Below, piece after piece: positions 58,666 to 64,000 of a stretch of 64,000 bases of DNA. The translations under genes were made by a program, and so were the position numbers. Below the pieces are notes generated by a model. That model did not search any database and was not told the origin of the DNA. It worked only from the letters and a program-made list of their open reading frames with translations. The DNA comes from Clavaria fumosa (taxonomy: Eukaryota; Basidiomycota; Agaricomycetes; Agaricales; Clavariaceae): the NCBI GenBank assembly GCA_951802425.1, contig OX637794.1, forward strand, positions 2,852,001-2,916,000, written 5' to 3'. Within the stretch, counting starts at the first letter, position 1; each line of letters begins with the position of its first letter.

Positions 58666-61600
58666 TGGCGGACAACAAATTTCTGGAATGACCTCAAGAC
58701 TCTCTGCAACGACACAACACACTCATGGACGATTGCAGGCGATCTCAATGCCACAGTCAAGATTGCAGAAAGAGGGATAGACTGCGCTATGTCTCGTCTC
58801 AACTACAAAAAATTTCTACAGGACACTGGAATAGACTTATGGTCTCGGAGAACTGATAGAACGCGACATCAAGACTGGACTAGCAAGGCACGCGGTGATA
58901 GCAATGCGGGAGGGAATATCATAGACAGGGTAATTGCATCAAAGAAAGGCTATGGAGACAGCGACATCCGAGTATCAGGTACATCTACTGACTATATCCC
59001 AATGACAGACCATAGGGCCATAATCTCCCGCATGATCATACTCCCCCCAACACGAGAACAGACCACCCTACAGGACAGAATACTGATACCCCACCACCAC
59101 CTTCGCAGGATTCAAATACCGACAAGGAAATCAAAACATCTATACCACAACTTCCAAACCAGAATAGACAAATGCATCCGACAGTCCAAACTAGCTGAAA
59201 ATCCCATCATAGACAACTCATCTTTCCTTGACCAGTACTCCAAACTAACAGAAATAATCAACAGCATGGCTGAACAAGTTTTTGGATGGACAAAGCGCTA
59301 CATCAAGGACCACAGCCTCGTCACAACCCCAAACATTCAGAAACTAACCCACAAAGCACGATGCGCCAGCAGCGCAATACGACTCGCCAACAACAGTCAT
59401 GGATATGCCCCCTCCCCGCTTGCTGCCAGACTCTATACAGACGCACTGGTAAAGCACCCCAACAACAAAACTATGCTGATCCAACACCTCAAACAGGTAA
59501 AGTGTCAGGCCTGGAAAGACTTATATGCCGAAAGAGACCGTGAAACGACAGCCAGAACATGGAGACGTGAGAAAGCGAGGATCACATCGGCACTAACAGG
59601 TGGTTCAGCCAGAAGCTTCATCAACAGATCAGACTACACGGGACTACCACTAGCTGTCCTCGACCCAGCAGACAGTGAGTGTATGTTAACCAAACCAGAC
59701 CAAGTTATGGATGCTACACAAAGGTATTTCCAAACCCTTTACACACATGACAAAAACCCCAAGATCCCAAAACCTTGGATGACAACGAAGTCTGTACTCA
59801 AGGCCCAAAACCGAGTATCTAAGGACCCCTTCAAATGGCCAGTCAAAGCAACACTTAACGACTTCCGAGCACTGGTTCGACGAGGTAATCCTAAGCCGTC
59901 CCCAGGCCCAGATGGATGGAAAAAATGGTGCGTCAAGAACCTATCAGACGAAGCACTGACACTAGTCCTGGACCTGCACAACTACATCGTAACAACAAGC
60001 ACCTTCCCAGGCAACACAAAGAGCATGTGGCTGACAACAATCCACAAATGCGGCGCGAGGACCGACCTGCTGAACTACTGCGGGATTCTCCTCTCGAACT
60101 TCATTGCGAACTCACCAATGACATGGCTAAATTACAAACTCATATCATATGCCTCAAAAGTCCAACTAATTCCTGACACACAGATCGTGACACAACCAGG
60201 TGTACAATCCAGAGACATAATGAGCCTGCTAGCCAGTGTCAAATGCAGGGCTGCATGTAACAAACAAATGGTATATGCCATAAAACGAGATCAAACAAAA
60301 GGCTTCGACCGCCTCTCGCCCCAAGGTTTCTATGATGCCGTCACCGCCTATGGCCTCCCCACCTCCATCATCGATCTTGACTGTGCAGCGCAACACCAAA
60401 CACGATGCACGATCCGAACAGCCTATGGTCCATCCACACCAATCACAATCAACGGAGTAACGAAACAAGGAGGACCCTTATCACCGCTTAAATCAGTGCT
60501 GACAACAAGTCTAGGACATAGATACCTCAATGACACTGTGCTGGCTGAACCCGATGCACTAATCATCAGTACTCTCCCCAAAACTGAAGATGACCCACAC
60601 CACGACACCGACAGGACCAAGTTCCGAATAAATATGGTAGAGGCAACAGACGACTCCTTCATATTTGCTAAGTCAATTAACACACTTGTCAAATTTTGCT
60701 ACCTAATGGAATGGTTTCAGCTCGCATATGGCTGGACAACATGGTCCAAAACGCACGCATATGTACTCGAACCCCTCACAGGATGCCCACCCAAAATATC
60801 CTTCCTCACAGTCACACTGTCGAACAAAGACAACCCGCTACAGGAATCAACAGTCACGATACCGCTCATCCAAAACAAAATGGAGTTCCTACGAACTATG
60901 GTCAATGAACCAGAAACACGTTTCATGGAACTTAAGTTGTACATTGATGCCTTCCATTTCCCCAAGCTGTCTATGCGAACCCCAATAACGCTCCTTCAAA
61001 AGATCACTGTACAGCACATAATGGCTTGTTGTCGTGCACTCATATCGCTACAGCCACTAAAACCTCAAGACACACTAGCTCTCGACAACCTAATCAAACT
61101 CAAAGTACATGACACGACTGGTTTCCCATATCACCCTAGCACGGAGATCCTGACACTCCCACTAGAGCAACATGGTGCTGACTTCCCATCCATTTTCTGC
61201 AGTAATGCAGGTATCGCAGTTGACGGACTCCTACGCAACCTCAATCACCATATTAAGGCCTACAGAACAATCGCCGCAATCACACATGCAGACTGGATGT
61301 GCCGCATCAATGACTGCCACGATCCACTCAATGGACAAGGTCTCTCCAGAACCTTTACCCACTATCTGAGGAAAATACCAAGTGCCTAGATCACAGCACA
61401 GATCCACCTCTCGCAAATAAAACCCCAGATCTCCATCCGACCAACAGACACCAGCCCCATATGGACAGGCGAAGTCTCCATCTCCCACGTCCTCGTGAGC
61501 AGACAAGACAAGACACCGACAGTCAAACCAAACAATCACGGCACAGCACTTCTCGCACTCCGAAGAAAAGGAATCAAACTACTACAACACATAGGGCAAT

Positions 61601-62562
61601 GGACACGACAACCGAATGCGTGCTGGACCTTCGTCAAACGCCCGACCCTCCTAACAACAAACTGGCCCCAGACAACACAAAACGCACTCAAGAAAATACT
61701 ACAGGGCCTAAACCTGATAAGTCCCACCTCCCTCTTTTCTGGCGATCCAGAACTACTGATTCCTAGAAACATACGAAGACTACAAGCTGAACTACTCATA
61801 AACCACCTCGCGTCAACCCAAGCTCTCCCCCCATCCTGCAGCAGAGACTCGAACAAGTGGGCCTCGGATGGCAGCATGATCCTTAGAACAATGACACCAA
61901 GACAGGTCACAGCGGCAGTAACAGCGCCCCGCACATTAGTCCTAAAATTACCTGAGCAGTCCCATTCAATCCTCCATGGAGAAGTCATGGCACTAACAGC
62001 AGCTTTCATTCTAGCTAAAAACCACAAGGGCAACCACATGGTCTACACAGATCACCTCAACACAGTCCGACTCATCGATGACAGTAAATCCGGCATATGC
62101 CAAGAATCACAAATTCGCAAACAAAACGGCCGCTCATACCACCAATGGCTACTTGAACTGCTTAAAGAGGGCAGATGCAAAGCAAAATATACCAAAGGAC
62201 ACACAGGCGGCGGATCTCTAGAGAGTGACCTAAACGAAGAAGCTGACCACTATGCAACACAAGCCCAATGACACTACTCAGACATCCCTCATGCTCCATC
62301 ATCATCATTCATGATGGATGCCTACACCCTGCACCAGGAAGGCATGGGCTGGATTGAATCAAATATACACACTCACATTGAATTATCACTAATACACGCC
62401 TCTCAACAGAAACTCGCAATCGGACATGGTCACCATATGGCCACATGGCTATATGACAAAATGACACCTCCAGAATACCCATACCAACGAGCCTGTTCAG
62501 CTTACTCTGCACTAGTTCAACTCTACGATCAGGCCAACTTGCAACAGCAAATACCATCGTAA
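58657..62562 (+). pseudogene. LINE endonuclease-reverse transcriptase-RNase H frame
   Basis: Endonuclease second half: WTIAGDLNATV, IDRVIAS, MTDHRAII. RT: PGPDGWKKWCVKNLSDEAL, KRDQTKGFDRLSPQGFYDAV (motif A), TKQGGPLSPL (motif B) and EATDDSFIFAKS, where the usual YADD reads ATDD. RNase H from about 61850: WASDGSM (Asp), HGEVMAL (Glu), VYTDHLNTV (Asp), then KGHTGGG and EEADHYAT (His, Asp). Three stops in one frame (TAG 61387, TGA 62269, TAA 62560) interrupt it. The catalytic residues are otherwise conserved, so decay is recent. Confidence 0.85.
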
Positions 62563-63038
62563 TGCGAGACCCACAGTCCAACCAAACAGACCAATGTCGA
62601 CTTGGCTGTGACACAGTCGAAAACCCCCACCACCTCTTCATCGAATGCTCAGCGCAGGGAGTGGTTAGAACAGAAGCGATGGACAGGATTAGAGCAAGAA
62701 CAACTGAGACCATATCCCAAAATGATGGATGCCTCACCCCATCTCAAAAACAGTCAATACTGCATGCCACCCATCACCTCTTCACTGACTCAGCAGAGGT
62801 CTGGCCGCTTGGAAGATCTCAATACTACCTTGGACATGTCCTGCCACTTGAACGCATAATGGACACCCCATACGATGAGCGCTCGCTCGGCCTCTCGCGC
62901 ACACTGGCCCAGATATCAAGGGAGTGGCATATGGCATCCATATACCTCACAAGCAGAATATACAGGGCACTACAGACAAAGGTGGCGAAGGCGAGATTCA
63001 CCCCTCAACGCACACAGACACCCAGCGAACCAAACTGA
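62562..63038 (+). pseudogene. LINE C-terminal zinc-binding region
   Basis: Shifted frame ending at TGA 63038. CRLGCDTVENPHHLFIEC has C-x3-C-x8-H-x4-C spacing, the zinc motif found after RT/RNase H in many LINEs. It continues with ERIMDTPYDERSLG and a basic end. It belongs to the LINE polyprotein above. Confidence 0.75.
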
Positions 63039-63193
63039 CACATACAATACAATACATACATACAGTACCACACATATCCTAGGTCCGCCAAGGCAGTAAA
63101 GCCTGAGTCCCTGAGACGGAGGCGGATATCGTATTGTAAACAATTGTAAACAATGCCTACTACAATCTGGTGCTCAACTTCCACCTCTGGTAG

Positions 63194-64000
63194 TGTTAGG
63201 ATCGCTTACATAAGCCATCCTTGTCAGAAGGTCACATGACCTGTGGCTGGGTCGGATTATGTAATCATGTAAGATCACATGACCTAGGGCCTGGGCACAT
63301 CATGTGATCTGAGGGTCCGAGCGTGGGAAAGTTGGCAAGTGCCGGGGCTCTCACTATAAGTACTTTGTCGTTTCCTTTTTTGTACTCTTTTCCCCTTATC
63401 TTAGTATTGTCATCATGACCTTACACTTAAGTTGTGTGAGACCCAGTCTGATATAATACTAAGATCTGCCTGTCTGCCCTAGCCCCATGTCCTAACCCAG
63501 CTAGCCTGGACCCTTAATTTCAAACTGTGACACATTGTCACAGCTCAGCCCCTATCATCCTCTTCTCCTTTACCCTGCCTGTGGTGTGTAACAGAACCGC
63601 GCAAAATTTTTACTGTGTGTAGATACACGTGACCAGACCAGGAGGAAGTCAACTGTGACCCTCCCCAAGTGATACCGAGTGCCCAAGGCCTGGAACTTTG
63701 TTTTACAGCTACATACCAGTGAATCATGTAGTGTACAGGGCAAGGAAAGGCCCTCTACATAGTCTTTCTGTAGTTTCCTGGTCCAGTGGAGAGGGCCCTT
63801 GCTCTGTGACCATTGTCAGAAGGGCGCACGGGCAACTCATTAGGAGTTGTGGAGCGACCACCTGGGACACCATTTGGGCCCCATGTTAACAAAAGTTTCA
63901 TAGAATAAGAGTTCTATAGGTACATAAGTACACAGAAGAGCAGCCTAAGAGGACAGGACTGTTAAGAGATCAAAGAAATCCTGAGTGCCCAAGGCCCGGA
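63194..64000 (+). mobile_element. Gypsy element E (A family), 5' end only
   Basis: LTR 63194-63453 (260 bp) starts TGTTAGGATCG and ends CTGATA. It lacks about 36 bases present in A and C between AGCCATCC and AAGGTCACATG. ATCTTAGTATT recurs near 63398 with AATACTAAGAT after the LTR. The leader matches that of A closely through the window end, which falls just before gag. Confidence 0.93.

Larger units (their letters stand above)
56200..63193 (+). mobile_element. Large LINE (endonuclease-RT-RNase H type), decayed
   Basis: About 7 kb with no LTRs. Coding order: gag-like N-terminal region, coiled coil, proline-rich linker, hydrophobic segment, AP-type endonuclease, reverse transcriptase, RNase H and a C-terminal C/H zinc motif. 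This is the domain set of Tad1/I-type non-LTR elements. A few stops and three frameshifts disable it. The 3' end is near 63190, after a repeated ATTGTAAACA (63133-63153). The left edge is approximate. The LTR of element E begins right after it at 63194. Confidence 0.88.

Overview
The window reads as chromosomal DNA of a filamentous basidiomycete, most likely an Agaricomycete. The recognisable genes carry many short introns of about 50-65 nt. The gene set is fungal (Ade12, Ino1, SF3B2/Cus1, a bHLH factor, a MYND protein, a divergent protein kinase), and Ty3/gypsy chromoviruses, Ty1/copia, hAT and LINE elements fill the rest. No species is claimed.

Layout. (1) 1-13.5 kb is a transposon graveyard. 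A forward gypsy element (A, cut by the window start) sits inside an inverted relative (B). B's LTR forms one arm of a 776-bp gap-free palindrome whose other arm is a solo LTR. Then come a GGTGA-rich zone, a 51/102-bp satellite, a gypsy remnant, a three-level hAT nest (each resolved insertion has a perfect 8-bp target duplication) and an LTR-like repeat. (2) 13.6-32.2 kb is a CpG-rich island of eight apparently intact genes: alpha/beta hydrolase (-), M20 amidohydrolase (-), AlaX-type tRNA editing protein (+), 2OG-Fe(II) dioxygenase (+), adenylosuccinate synthase (-), bHLH factor (-), SF3B2 (-) and inositol-3-phosphate synthase (-). (3) 32.3-40.9 kb holds a complete, probably autonomous hAT (33134-37089), a gag-only copia element with 145-bp LTRs, and miniature inverted-repeat elements. 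(4) 41.0-43.6 kb is a two-gene island: a kinase-like gene and a convergent MYND zinc-finger gene. (5) 43.6-64 kb is again repeats. A decayed gypsy copy (C) is split by a young, nearly intact chromovirus (D, 47155-54263), followed by a large decayed LINE (about 56.2-63.19 kb) and the start of another copy of the first gypsy family (E).

The most unusual content is in the retroelements. Element D carries an extra reading frame before gag and another after pol. Both gypsy families have a primer-binding site that matches not an obvious tRNA but the complement of their own predicted 5' transcript end, 11 of 11 bases. This is the Tf1-type self-priming layout, and in the first family the two paired sites covary between copies. 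The LINE carries its gag-like part, a hydrophobic segment and its endonuclease in a single frame.

The cellular genes do not form an obvious single pathway. Adenylosuccinate synthase and inositol-3-phosphate synthase are central biosynthetic enzymes, SF3B2 is a spliceosome core subunit, and the bHLH factor near INO1 is suggestive only. All exon structures were read by eye from splice signals and conserved protein motifs, without alignment software or transcripts.
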